From the NCBI GenBank assembly GCA_937996655.1, contig CALKUK010000014.1, positions 186,001-250,000 on the forward strand: a stretch of DNA of 64,000 nucleotides, written 5' to 3'. Below, in pieces: positions 42,218-51,372 of the stretch. The first letter of the stretch is position 1. Each line of letters begins with the position of its first letter. The translations under genes were made by a program, and so were the position numbers. The notes below the pieces were generated by a model, which was not told where the DNA came from, made no database searches, and saw only the letters and a list, made by a program, of their open reading frames with translations. Source of the DNA: an uncultured Sphingomonadaceae bacterium. GTDB taxonomy: Bacteria > Pseudomonadota > Alphaproteobacteria > Sphingomonadales > Sphingomonadaceae.

Positions 42218-44725
42218 CTATCGCTTTAATTGGCCAAGCACGGCGAAGGCCGCATTGACCGGGGTGGGGGCCTGGACACGCCGTGGACGTCCGCGCCAGC
42301 GCCATTGATGGGCCTGTGTCTCGCCCACGGGATGAAAGCCGATGGCCCGCATGATCCGGGCAAAGGTGGCGTTGCCGATGCCGAGCGAGACGGCCATGGC
42401 CGGGTCCAGCACCGATGTCCGGTCTTTGCCGCGCGCGTCATGCGCGGTGCGGGCAATCCGTTCGACCAGATCGATCCGCAGCATCTGGTCCCCAAAGCGG
42501 CGATATCCGGCAAGGCGCGCGGCTTCGGCCAGTGCAGGCGCCGGCTTATCGAGCAGGCCGAGCCCGGCGAGCGGCAGCGGCGGCATGGGTTGGCCCATGC
42601 GGATGGCAGCCAAGGCCAGCCGCAGGCGGGTCGGCTCCGGCTTGAGTAGAGCGGGGAGAAACAGATCAAGCGCCCCGATGGTGATGCCAAGGCGCTGAAG
42701 GAATTGCCGCTGGGTCCGGTCAAGCGATGCCAGCGCCTGATCGCTGACCGCGCGGTCCAGCACGCCGCCATGTTCTGCCAGTTGGACAAGGATGCCCCGG
42801 ACAACGGGGGGCGTGTCGCGATCTGCCCCAATGGCCGAAACCCTGTTGAGCGGGCCAAGCCGCGCTGTGACGACGCGGTCCAGCCAGGCTTGCAGCCGCG
42901 CCTCAACGTTTGTGCGGCTCACAGGATCCAGCCGGGACAAAGCCGGGCTTAACATCAGGCGGGGGCTGACCAGCGCCTTGCCGGGTTTGAACCGCGCCAG
43001 CTCCACCCCGGACCACATCATGCGGACGGGCGTCCCCGGTTCCGTGACGAGACTTAAGGCGCTGTCCGGCGCTTCGGTCACCTGACGCGCGCGGCGGGCG
43101 AGCTCCTTGGGCAGGCGCAGTTCGGCGGCGGCCAGCAGCCGTTTATGGTCCTTGCCCCGCGCGGCGGCATCGGGTGCAAAGGTAAAGCCATTCAGTGTCC
43201 CGATCATCTCCCCATCGACCAGAACCTGCCCATCGGTCTCCACCTGCACGTCGAGCAAAGCGGGGTCGTTGCTGACCGATTTCATCAGGACCGACGTCCG
43301 CCGATCCACAAATCGCTCGGTCAGGCGGGCATGAAGTGCATCGGACAGTTTGAGTTCCAACGCGCGGGTCCGCTCTGCCCATTGCGCTGCATCGACCAGC
43401 CAGTCCGCCCGTTGGGCGACATAGGCCCAGATACGTACTTCAGAGATGCGGGCCGCCAGCGTTTCAACATCGCCTTGCACCGTGTCGAGCCGGGCGATTT
43501 GAGCAGCAAACCAGGGGCCGGGGATATGGCCGGACCCTTCAGACAGAAAACCGAAAATCTGGCTGACCATGCGGGAATGATGTTCGGCGCCGACCTTGCG
43601 GAAGTCGGGCAGGCCGCAGGCGGCCCATAGTCTTTGGACCATGCGGGGGCCGCGCGCCCGGTCGATCACCATCCGGTCATTGGACAGGATGCGCAGCACA
43701 GTCAGGTCGATCGAGTCCGGCGCGGCCCGCAGCACTGGATTGTCGGGCCGGATGGCGAGGGATTGGAGCAACGCCTCAACCGATCCAAAATCGAGATCGC
43801 TGTTACGCCACATCAGATGGTCGAGCGGAGCGAAGCGGTGCTCCTCAATCCGTTCAATCTCAATCTCTGAAAAAGCGGCCTCATCCGGCCCGCCGGAGAG
43901 GACGCCAAAGGTGCCATCGCGCTGATGCCGCCCCGCGCGGCCTGCAATCTGCGCCATTTCCGACAGATGCAGCCGCCGCTGGCGCTTCCCGTCAAATTTG
44001 GTGAGGCTAGCAAAGGCGACATGGCCGACATCCATATTCAGCCCCATGCCGACGGCGTCAGTGGCGACCAGATAATCGACTTCACCCGCCTGATACATCT
44101 CCACCTGCGCATTGCGCGTGGCAGGGGAAAGCGCCCCCATGACGACCGCTGCCCCGCCGCGTGTCCGCCGCAGCATTTCAGCGACAGCGTACACATGCTC
44201 AGCAGAGAAGGCGACGATGGCGGTGCGCGGGGGCAGGCGCGACAGCTTCTTTGCGCTTGCATAAGTCAGCTGCGAAAAGCGGGGGCGGGTGATGATCTCC
44301 GCCTCGGGCAATAGAGTGCGTACGAGCGGCTTCAGGCTTTCGGAGCCGAGGATCATCGTTTCCTCCCGGCCCCGTGCGCGCAGCAACCTATCGGTAAACA
44401 CATGGCCGCGTTCCGCATCAATGCCCAACTGCGCTTCATCCAGCGCGACAAAGGCGACATCCTTGTCGGTCGGCATCGATTCCGCCGTGCAAAGCAGCCA
44501 GCGGGCATCCGGGGGCAAAATGCGTTCTTCGCCGGTGATCAGGCCGACCTGCTTTTCGCCCTTGATGCGGACAACGCGGTCATACACCTCGCGCGCCAGA
44601 AGGCGGAGGGGAAAGCCCATGATACCGCTGGAATGTGCACAAAGCCGCTCAACCGCAAGATGCGTCTTGCCCGTGTTGGTCGGCCCGAGCACGGCCGTGA
44701 TCGCGGAACGCGCGCGTTGGCTCAT
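42218..44725 (-). CDS. Helicase-related protein (SUV3/MgpS-like)
   Basis: The 835-residue superfamily 2 helicase has Walker A GPTNTGKT at 14-21, a DEAQ box in FVALDEAQLG near residue 97, and the motif VI region IAGRAGRHQRDG near 265. The RecA-like pair at the N-terminus resembles mitochondrial SUV3 RNA helicase. The remaining 450 residues are an alphaproteobacterial extension of unknown role ending in an RGRPRRVQ basic patch. It is probably an RNA helicase in decay or ribosome metabolism. It heads the run that leads into the S4 protein and fdxA. Confidence 0.88.
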   Translation of the reverse strand: MSQRARSAITAVLGPTNTGKTHLAVERLCAHSSGIMGFPLRLLAREVYDRVVRIKGEKQVGLITGEERILPPDARWLLCTAESMPTDKDVAFVALDEAQLGIDAERGHVFTDRLLRARGREETMILGSESLKPLVRTLLPEAEIITRPRFSQLTYASAKKLSRLPPRTAIVAFSAEHVYAVAEMLRRTRGGAAVVMGALSPATRNAQVEMYQAGEVDYLVATDAVGMGLNMDVGHVAFASLTKFDGKRQRRLHLSEMAQIAGRAGRHQRDGTFGVLSGGPDEAAFSEIEIERIEEHRFAPLDHLMWRNSDLDFGSVEALLQSLAIRPDNPVLRAAPDSIDLTVLRILSNDRMVIDRARGPRMVQRLWAACGLPDFRKVGAEHHSRMVSQIFGFLSEGSGHIPGPWFAAQIARLDTVQGDVETLAARISEVRIWAYVAQRADWLVDAAQWAERTRALELKLSDALHARLTERFVDRRTSVLMKSVSNDPALLDVQVETDGQVLVDGEMIGTLNGFTFAPDAAARGKDHKRLLAAAELRLPKELARRARQVTEAPDSALSLVTEPGTPVRMMWSGVELARFKPGKALVSPRLMLSPALSRLDPVSRTNVEARLQAWLDRVVTARLGPLNRVSAIGADRDTPPVVRGILVQLAEHGGVLDRAVSDQALASLDRTQRQFLQRLGITIGALDLFLPALLKPEPTRLRLALAAIRMGQPMPPLPLAGLGLLDKPAPALAEAARLAGYRRFGDQMLRIDLVERIARTAHDARGKDRTSVLDPAMAVSLGIGNATFARIMRAIGFHPVGETQAHQWRWRGRPRRVQAPTPVNAAFAVLGQLKR

Positions 44726-44855
44726 CTCTGTCAGATTGCCATGATCTGCGGTGCGCGCAAGGGCTAATTCTCCTCAGTGGCCAAAAGGGAAGGTTCATTC
44801 TTCCGCTATTTGGCACGGATCGGCGCTCCGGCGGCTTTTGGCGCCAAACATAAGT

Positions 44856-44869
44856 TTGACATTAACCAT
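44856..44869 (+). promoter_or_regulatory. Possible CtrA half-site upstream of M23 gene
   Basis: TTAACCAT (44862-44869) matches the extended half-site bound by the cell-cycle regulator CtrA in alphaproteobacteria. It follows directly on TTGACA (44856-44861), a -35 look-alike. The second half-site TTAA at seven bases distance is not present. It lies 53 bases before the TTG start of the M23 peptidase gene. Confidence 0.3.
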
Positions 44870-44921
44870 TGGCGTTTACAGGAAGCGCAACGGGATCGCG
44901 GTCGGAAGGGCCAGAACACGC

Positions 44922-46424
44922 TTGTTTGAACGGACAGAACATGGCTTTGGCGCATTTGGCGCAACGATGGCCCTGTCGATCGATCAGGCCCTGCCGGTCC
45001 CGCATGATCTGACGACATGGACCGGTCGTTTCGACCATCTGTCCGACCGTCTCCATCATCTGGATCTCGTGCCCGATCTGGGTGCCGATATCGGCACGGG
45101 CCGCTGGTTTCGTGGTCTCGCCACCTGTTTGGCCCTGTGTGGGGCCACCCTTGCCTTTGCCCCCGGCATTCACCCTCTTGTCGGCCGCGCTCCGGCACCG
45201 GTGGAGGGGCGTGCCTGGGAAGACAGCCGCGCACAGGCCATCGCGCCGCTCGCTTATGGCGGCAATACCGGAAAGCGGATGGCCGCGAACGATCTTGTCG
45301 TCCCGCTAGAGGACGCGCCGGAACGCCCGACCATTGAACTGACGACAACGATTGGACAGGGCGATGGCTTTGCCCGTGTGCTGGAACGGGCGGGGGTTGC
45401 CTCGGGCGAAGCCAGCCGCGCGGCTGGTCTGGTCGCATCGGTCGCGCCGCTGTCCGGCATTGAACCGGGGACGGTGATGCCCATCGTGCTGGGCCCGCGC
45501 CAGTCGCGCAGCGTGGCCCGCCCGCTGCAATCTCTCAATGTGCGTGCGCGTTTTGATCTGAATGTCCGCATTTCCAATGTCGGCGGCAGGCTCCAGATGG
45601 TACGGATGCCGATCAAGGTCGATGCGACCCCGCTGCGCATCGTCGGGCGTGTGGGGGATAGCCTTTATCGCTCTGCCCGCGCCGCCGGTGTCCCTGCAAC
45701 TGTCGCCCAATCCTTCATCCGTGCCCTTTCCAACAAGGTTGATTTTGATCGGGATTTGGCCGCCGATGCCCGCTTTGACATGATTGTGGAGCATCAGCGC
45801 GCCGAAACGGGCGAGGCCAAGACCGGCAATCTGATCTATATCGGTCTGCATCGTGGCAACCGCGCGATCCGCATGATCCCTTGGACGATTGGCGGGCGTA
45901 CCGATTGGTTTGATGCAGCAGGCGTCGGCCAGCGCCGCGAAGGCATGGTGCGTCCGGTTGCTGCGGCCCGCATCTCCTCCGGCTTTGGCATGCGGTTCCA
46001 CCCGCTGCTCGGCTATTCGCGCTTCCATAAGGGCACGGACTATGCCGCCATGACAGGTACGCCCATCCACGCGGTCACCGATGGCACGGTGACGCTCGCG
46101 GGCTGGGCCGGGGGCTATGGCAATATGGTGAAGCTGGCACATTCAGGCGGGCTCGGCACAGGCTATGGCCATATGAGCCGTATCGCCGTCCGTCCGGGGG
46201 AGCGCGTGGTGCAGGGCCAAGTCATCGGCTATGTGGGCACCACAGGCCTGTCGACAGGCCCGCACCTCCATTTCGAAGTCTATCGCAACGGACAGGCGGT
46301 TAGCCTCAATTCCGTCAATTTTGCTTCCTCCTCGCTGTTGTCGGGCAAGGAGTTAGAGGCCTTCCGCGCGCGTCTGCGGACCGTGCTCGCCATTCCGGTC
46401 ACTGGCGCCAGCCGCGACCTTTAA
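44922..46424 (+). CDS. Membrane-anchored M23 family peptidase
   Basis: This protein of about 500 residues has a single hydrophobic segment (FRGLATCLALCGATLAFAPG) near residue 70, an alpha/beta middle region with OapA- or LysM-like pieces, and a C-terminal M23 domain. The zinc ligands are in FHKGTDYAAMTGTP and GPHLHFEVYRNG. The start is uncertain. TTG at 44922 gives FERTEHGFGAFG, which fits homolog N-termini as I remember them and has GGAAGGG upstream; the first ATG is 15 codons later. It probably acts on peptidoglycan during growth or division. It stands alone, divergent from the helicase. Confidence 0.85.
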   Translation: MFERTEHGFGAFGATMALSIDQALPVPHDLTTWTGRFDHLSDRLHHLDLVPDLGADIGTGRWFRGLATCLALCGATLAFAPGIHPLVGRAPAPVEGRAWEDSRAQAIAPLAYGGNTGKRMAANDLVVPLEDAPERPTIELTTTIGQGDGFARVLERAGVASGEASRAAGLVASVAPLSGIEPGTVMPIVLGPRQSRSVARPLQSLNVRARFDLNVRISNVGGRLQMVRMPIKVDATPLRIVGRVGDSLYRSARAAGVPATVAQSFIRALSNKVDFDRDLAADARFDMIVEHQRAETGEAKTGNLIYIGLHRGNRAIRMIPWTIGGRTDWFDAAGVGQRREGMVRPVAAARISSGFGMRFHPLLGYSRFHKGTDYAAMTGTPIHAVTDGTVTLAGWAGGYGNMVKLAHSGGLGTGYGHMSRIAVRPGERVVQGQVIGYVGTTGLSTGPHLHFEVYRNGQAVSLNSVNFASSSLLSGKELEAFRARLRTVLAIPVTGASRDL

Positions 46425-46452
46425 GGCGTCTAAATTTCTGAATGTGTTCGGG

Positions 46453-46468
46453 TGTGACGGCCGTCACA
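46453..46468. promoter_or_regulatory. Perfect CRP-like palindrome TGTGACGG/CCGTCACA
   Basis: A 16-base perfect palindrome matches the CRP/FNR-family consensus TGTGA-N6-TCACA. It lies 28 bases after the M23 stop and about 130 bases before the stop of the next, convergent gene, so no protein gene starts beside it. It may serve an unannotated RNA or be chance. Confidence 0.45.
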
Positions 46469-46551
46469 TTGCGAATCGGTTTCCACCAATATGGAGGAGA
46501 AGCGACCCAAGGCGCTTCCCTTTTCGGTCATTTAGGGGGCGCCCCCTCCTG

Positions 46552-46592
46552 GACGGCCCGGCAACTATCCCTGTCGGGCCGTCATTTTCTTC
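46552..46592 (+). terminator. Intrinsic terminator after M23 gene or small RNA
   Basis: GACGGCCCGGC (46552-46562) pairs with GTCGGGCCGTC (46573-46583), eleven pairs with one G-U, followed by ATTTTCTT. Two further dyads precede it: GAAGCG/CGCTTC at 46499-46518 with a T-run, and AGGGGGC/GCCCCCT at 46534-46547. Confidence 0.75.
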
Positions 46593-46599
46593 AGGGGGA

Positions 46600-47469
46600 T
46601 CAGCGCACAGCTCCGTCCCGCAGCAGCTTCGGCACAAGGAACAGCGCCGCCACCAGCGGGAAACGCCGTTGCCAGGGTTTGATCTCAATCTGCGTGCCGG
46701 CATGCCGGTTGATCTTCCAGGCAAGGTAATCAATCCCGCCGGAAAAGGTGAGGCTGGCCTTGGCCAATCGCAGGACGCTCGCCCGCTTGCCCCGCGCCCG
46801 CAGCCCGCGCCAGACGCGCTCCGCCGCCTCGCGGGTCATCGTCGTCGTGGGCGGAACAGCCGCGCCAAAACGCGCATAGCGGTCCGGATCGGCATCGACG
46901 ATCGAGCCTGACCGCGTCGTCTTTTCGGCGCGCAATTCGCATTGATAGGTGCGGGCAAAGCCTTCTTGCCACACGGCCATCGGGTCCGGGGACGGGGCCA
47001 GTGGCCGGGCAAGCGTGAACAGCGTTGGTGCCGCCTCCGCCACGGCGTCGATGGCCTGCGCACGTGCGGTTGCATCTTTAAACCAGACGAGCCGGCACGG
47101 CTGGGCAAAGCGCGCCCAAACCGAGACTGTGGCGGCATCCGCACGGTTAAGGGCGGCAAAGTCCGCGTCGCTCAACACCGCATATTTGGCGGCCAGACCG
47201 TCTTTGGTGAATGGAAAGACGTTGGGCGGGATGAGCCGGTTGGCGGTGGCCAGCCAGCCTTTGTCATAGGCGGCTGGATAATCGGACACGATCAGGTAGA
47301 AATCGAGCATCAGCCCATCGAGCCGCGCCTCGCGCAGGCAGGATCCGTAGAACAAAACAGCGCGGGCCGCTGCGCCATGCAGCGCAGCAATGGCGGCGGC
47401 CATGTCCGACACTTCGGGAAGGACGGGCTGCGCCAGTTCGTCTTCAACCAGCGCGCGCAGCGTCGTCAC
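46600..47469 (-). CDS. Nucleotidyltransferase-like protein, possible Tam41 relative
   Basis: I recognise no firm family for this 289-residue protein. The segment VLFYGSCLREARLDGLMLDF has the G-S plus distal D pattern of a nucleotidyltransferase. The plan recalls Tam41, which makes CDP-diacylglycerol, as does FSGGIDYLAWKINRHAG near the C-terminus. It has no signal peptide or membrane helix. The start is GTG and overlaps the stop of the lipid kinase gene by four bases (GTGA). That coupling supports a joint role in lipid head-group chemistry, such as activating a phosphorylated lipid with CTP. This is inference from fold-like motifs and context. Confidence 0.6.
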   Translation of the reverse strand: MTTLRALVEDELAQPVLPEVSDMAAAIAALHGAAARAVLFYGSCLREARLDGLMLDFYLIVSDYPAAYDKGWLATANRLIPPNVFPFTKDGLAAKYAVLSDADFAALNRADAATVSVWARFAQPCRLVWFKDATARAQAIDAVAEAAPTLFTLARPLAPSPDPMAVWQEGFARTYQCELRAEKTTRSGSIVDADPDRYARFGAAVPPTTTMTREAAERVWRGLRARGKRASVLRLAKASLTFSGGIDYLAWKINRHAGTQIEIKPWQRRFPLVAALFLVPKLLRDGAVR

Positions 47470-48434
47470 ACCGCCAGCTTTAGGAAGGGAATGGGCGGCG
47501 TGGAGCGCAGCACAATCGGCCGTCCCTCAATCGCGCTGAACGTCTCTCCGTCCAGAATGACGTTGGTGCCCGTGCTTTCGATGCGGATGACATCGCCTTG
47601 CTGCACATGGACGCCGCGCACCGGCTCCCGCCCGAGTGTGCCGGCAATACCGGCCCAGATCGCGCGGATGAGCGCCGGCGCAGATTGTTCAATGGCCAAC
47701 AACTTCAGCCCCACGGCGCCGGGCGCGCCGGTCCGGCTGTTGAGCAACAGTTTTTCGAGCGTCGTGACGATCAGGAAGGAGAAGCGGCGTGTCGCCTCCC
47801 CGTCGCGGATCAGAGAGACCGACACAGGGTTGGGGGCGGGGGGCAAGAGACGCCCATGCAGTCCGAAAATCATGCCGAACACAGCGGCAAAGCCTGCAAT
47901 CACATGGCATAGCCCGTTGGGCAGGCCGAGCGGATAGAGCTTTTCGCGGCAATAGAGGATGGTATCGGCAAGCCCCGCGCCACCCAGAAACATGCCCAGC
48001 ACCGGGCGGTTGCTATGCTCGCCTTCGGTCAGGGCGATCAGTTCACGCTGGACGACATGATCCTGCAAATCATGCCGGGCGATCTCCACGATACGCTCCA
48101 GCATCCCGATGGGGTCTCCATCCGCGCCCAGATCAAGCGCGATGAGGTTCGTCTTGCCATTGGGAAGGACGGCGACCGGCGGCGGTGTCGCGCCGAATTG
48201 CCCGCCGTGAAAAATCTCGGTCAGCGCCGCCTGAACGGTGCCGTCGCCGCCATTGACGATCAGAACGCGCGGCTTGACCTGCGCAATGGAGGTCAGCGCG
48301 TCGCCAATTTGGCTCGCATCCTCGACTTCATAGTGAAAGACTTCGGGATGCTGCGCACAAAAGCAGCGGATGCGCGGCAGGATGGCGCGGTTGCCCGTTG
48401 AATTCGGGTTTGAAAGAAGGGCAACCATCGCCAT
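47466..48434 (-). CDS. Diacylglycerol/sphingolipid kinase family protein
   Basis: The 322-residue protein has the DAGK catalytic fold, with the nucleotide loop NPNSTGN near residue 10 and GGDGT at 62-66, and a C-terminal beta-rich domain (AVGLKLLAIEQSAPALIRAI). Members phosphorylate diacylglycerol, sphingoid bases or ceramide. In Caulobacter a protein of this family is a ceramide kinase. The presence of spt 6 kb away makes a sphingolipid substrate possible, but sequence alone cannot tell. It is coupled to the nucleotidyltransferase-like gene downstream and starts three bases after the DUF2141 stop. Confidence 0.88.
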   Translation of the reverse strand: MAMVALLSNPNSTGNRAILPRIRCFCAQHPEVFHYEVEDASQIGDALTSIAQVKPRVLIVNGGDGTVQAALTEIFHGGQFGATPPPVAVLPNGKTNLIALDLGADGDPIGMLERIVEIARHDLQDHVVQRELIALTEGEHSNRPVLGMFLGGAGLADTILYCREKLYPLGLPNGLCHVIAGFAAVFGMIFGLHGRLLPPAPNPVSVSLIRDGEATRRFSFLIVTTLEKLLLNSRTGAPGAVGLKLLAIEQSAPALIRAIWAGIAGTLGREPVRGVHVQQGDVIRIESTGTNVILDGETFSAIEGRPIVLRSTPPIPFLKLAV

Positions 48435-48437
48435 TGT

Positions 48438-48926
48438 TCAAAGGTACCTGACTGTAATCGGCACGACGGTCGTTCCGCTTGAGACGGAGACCTGCACCTG
48501 GCTGGCGGGCGGCTTGCGGCCAAACAGAACCGACATCAGAGAAAATTTCGGGTTGCCCGATGCGCCGATGCCGTCGGACCGGTCAGTATCCCCATTATTG
48601 TTGATGTCGTGGCGAACATCGACGGCATAGGTGCCGGGTGCGCCCACCGGCACACAAATCTCAATCGGGCCGCTCGCGGGTACGGTATATTCCAAACGCT
48701 TCTGCGCGAACTTCTTATTGAAATAGGTGTCGGGGCCGCCGTTGAAGGTGCGGACCCGGACGGTGCCTGCGCGGTTCTTCAGGCCGGCTACACGGACAAG
48801 AATAGTTGGCTCACGGCCGCTTTCGCACAGCGAAGGGTTCGGGCCAAGCGCCTGCGCTGCACCCAATGTGGGAAGGCACAATGCGGCCACGGCCAGCACG
48901 CTCACTCCACTCCGTCGATTTGCCAT
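48438..48926 (-). CDS. Exported DUF2141 protein
   Basis: The 162-residue protein has a signal peptide (VSVLAVAALCLPTLGAAQA) and a DUF2141 domain with the pattern VRVAGLKNRAGTVRVRTFNG and YAVDVRHDINNNGDTDR, the latter a possible calcium loop. The function of the family is unknown. It is the first gene of a run with the lipid kinase and the nucleotidyltransferase-like gene, and divergent from lptF. An envelope location is inferred from the signal peptide. Confidence 0.85.
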   Translation of the reverse strand: MANRRSGVSVLAVAALCLPTLGAAQALGPNPSLCESGREPTILVRVAGLKNRAGTVRVRTFNGGPDTYFNKKFAQKRLEYTVPASGPIEICVPVGAPGTYAVDVRHDINNNGDTDRSDGIGASGNPKFSLMSVLFGRKPPASQVQVSVSSGTTVVPITVRYL

Positions 48927-49062
48927 CTCTCCAATACCCCTGAAAAATGCATCCGGCCGTTTGCACTCCCGCCCAGACTCACCTAATCCACGTTGGCACG
49001 ATCCATCTGGACTCCATTTGCGGCCAAATCATGGTCAGGACTCGACCGAATTCAGAAACACG

Positions 49063-50268
49063 ATGTTGACCTCTACTGACCGCTACATCGCGCGACTGAT
49101 CGCTGTGCCGCTCTTTTCGACGCTCATCATCGCGGCTATGCTTCTTGTCCTTGATAAGATGCTACGCCTGTTCGACTTTGTGGCGCAGGAAGGTGGACCC
49201 GTCAGCGTCATCTGGCGGATGCTGGCCAATTTGCTGCCGGAATATCTGTCGCTCGGCATTCCTATTGGCCTGATGCTCGGCATTCTGCTCGCCTTCCGCA
49301 AATTGGCGACCACATCGGAACTGGATGTCTTCCGCGCTGTCGGGATGAGCTATGGGCGGCTTTTGCGCGTGCCCTATATCTTTGCCATCGTCCTTGCTTT
49401 CGTGAACCTCGGCATTGTCGGTTATGTTCAGCCTTATGCCCGCTACGCCTATGAAGGCCTGCGGTTTGAGCTGCGCTCGGGCGCGCTGGGCGCTTCCATC
49501 AAGGTCGGTGAATTTGCACGCTTCGGCAAACGGATGACGATGCGGATCGAACGCTCCGAAAATGGCGGGCAGGATCTGCACGGCATTTTTGTGCGCGCGG
49601 CGTCAAAGGACAATATCACGCTGTCAGTCACCGCCGAACGGGGGACCTTCATGGCGACGGATGATCCCGACGTCATCATCCTGCGGCTGAAGAATGGCGT
49701 CCTGGTGCATGACGCCCCCGGCTATAAACAGCCCCGCGTGCTGACCTTTACCGCGCATGATCTGCCCATCGACCTGCCAAAGATTGAGGCGTTCCGCGGC
49801 CGGGGGAATTTGGACGGGGAATTGACCATTCCCGAACTCGTCCGCGTCAGCCAGGACAAGAACACGCCGTTGGCGCTGCGGCATCAAAGCCGTGCCAATT
49901 TCCATTTCCGGCTGGTCGAAGTGGCGATGATGTTGCTCTTACCGCTGCTCGCCGTTGCTTTGGCCGTCCCGCCCAAACGGTCCTCTTCGGCGCTTGGCGT
50001 CTTTCTCTCCATCGTGATGGTGGTGACCTATCACAAAATCAACGAATGGGCGGAAGGGATGGGATCATTGAACAGGGTTGATCCCTTCTTTGCGCTGTGG
50101 ACGCCGTTCGTGCTGTTCGCCGCGCTGATCTGCTGGATGTATTGGACGCTCGCTTATAAGCCCGGCGGCCAGCCCATCGGAGCGCTTGAAAAGGGCTTTG
50201 CCGTCCTTGGAAAATCGGTGCGCAATCTTATCACCCGCAAACGACCCAATGGGATGCCCGCCGCATGA
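49063..50268 (+). CDS. lptF: LPS export ABC transporter permease LptF
   Basis: LptF is one of the two permease subunits of LptB2FG, which pulls lipopolysaccharide from the inner membrane into the LptC-LptA bridge. The 401-residue protein has three helices in the first 120 residues (DRYIARLIAVPLFSTLIIAA early), a periplasmic beta-jellyroll domain (about 130-290) and three helices at the C-terminus. A very long open frame reaches further upstream, but the ATG giving MLTSTDRY fits the family. Its stop overlaps the lptG start by four bases. Confidence 0.93.
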   Translation: MLTSTDRYIARLIAVPLFSTLIIAAMLLVLDKMLRLFDFVAQEGGPVSVIWRMLANLLPEYLSLGIPIGLMLGILLAFRKLATTSELDVFRAVGMSYGRLLRVPYIFAIVLAFVNLGIVGYVQPYARYAYEGLRFELRSGALGASIKVGEFARFGKRMTMRIERSENGGQDLHGIFVRAASKDNITLSVTAERGTFMATDDPDVIILRLKNGVLVHDAPGYKQPRVLTFTAHDLPIDLPKIEAFRGRGNLDGELTIPELVRVSQDKNTPLALRHQSRANFHFRLVEVAMMLLLPLLAVALAVPPKRSSSALGVFLSIVMVVTYHKINEWAEGMGSLNRVDPFFALWTPFVLFAALICWMYWTLAYKPGGQPIGALEKGFAVLGKSVRNLITRKRPNGMPAA

Positions 50269-51359
50269 GTGCGCAGTTATTCCCCTCACGCACGATGTCC
50301 ATCTACATGGCGCGGCTCTTCCTTGTGCGCAGCACAGCGGTGCTGGCGGCGCTGGTGCTCGTGCTGCAGGCGCTGGACCTTCTGGGTGAATCCGACAAGA
50401 TTCTGGCCGCTGTCGGCAATGATAATAGTGACATTTTGCACTATGTCTCGATGCGGATGCCGCAGATTATCCAACGGTTTCTGCCCTTTTCCGTTCTGCT
50501 GGGCACGCTCATCACCATGGTGACGCTTAACCAGAACAGTGAAGTCGTCTCGATGAAGGCGTCGGGGCTGTCCGCGCATCAGGTGCTGGCGCCACTGATC
50601 CTCGCCAGCCTTGGTGTCGCCGCTTTGTCCTTCGCCTTTAATGAGCGGATTGTGACGCGCGCCACAGCCACGCTCAACCGTTGGCAAAAGGTCGAATATG
50701 CAGCGATCCCGATGGACAGCCGCGTGCAATCCGACATCTGGGTGCGCGATGGCACCAACCTTATCAATGCGGGCAGCGTCGAGGGACGTGGTCTGGCGAC
50801 ACGGCTGACGGATGTGACCGTCTATGATCGCGCCGGCGGGGAATTGAGCGCCATCATCAAGGGGAAGACCGGGCGGCCTTTGGGTGCCGGCTGGCGTCTC
50901 GATGGCGCCTCCCGCTTTGATGTTGCGCGCGGCGTCCGTACGGATGTGGGCAGCATCACCATCGCCCCGGGCGTCCGCCCGGACCAGTTCACGCTTGCCA
51001 GCGTTGATCCCGATGGCCTGTCTTTCCTGCAGCTTTGGGGTGCCATCAACGATCTTGAGGCTGCAGGCCGACCGACGCGGTCACTCACCGCATCCTTGTG
51101 GCATAAGATTTCCGGCCCGCTGTCGACTGTGCTGATGCCGCTTCTGGCGGCAGTCGCAGCCTTTGGTGTCGCGCGCTCCGGCAAATTATTTGTCCGCGCC
51201 GTCGTCGGCATGGCGCTTGGCTTTGCTTATTTCGTCGCAGACAATTTCGGCCTCGCCATGGGGGATCTCGGCGTTTACCCGCCGCTGCTCGCCGCTTGGG
51301 GGCCGTTCTTCCTCTTCCTGCTGATCGGTGAATTTGTCCTCATCAAAACCGAGGAATAG
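50265..51359 (+). CDS. lptG: LPS export ABC transporter permease LptG
   Basis: LptG pairs with LptF in the exporter. The 364-residue protein has the same three-helix, jellyroll, three-helix plan, with MPQIIQRFLPFSVLLGTLIT in the second and third helices and FVADNFGLAMGDLGVYPPLL at the end. In an organism that makes glycosphingolipids the cargo may not be only classical LPS. The pair is probably expressed from a promoter between DUF2141 and lptF. Confidence 0.93.
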   Translation: MSAQLFPSRTMSIYMARLFLVRSTAVLAALVLVLQALDLLGESDKILAAVGNDNSDILHYVSMRMPQIIQRFLPFSVLLGTLITMVTLNQNSEVVSMKASGLSAHQVLAPLILASLGVAALSFAFNERIVTRATATLNRWQKVEYAAIPMDSRVQSDIWVRDGTNLINAGSVEGRGLATRLTDVTVYDRAGGELSAIIKGKTGRPLGAGWRLDGASRFDVARGVRTDVGSITIAPGVRPDQFTLASVDPDGLSFLQLWGAINDLEAAGRPTRSLTASLWHKISGPLSTVLMPLLAAVAAFGVARSGKLFVRAVVGMALGFAYFVADNFGLAMGDLGVYPPLLAAWGPFFLFLLIGEFVLIKTEE

Positions 51360-51372
51360 GGACCTTCCCCAC

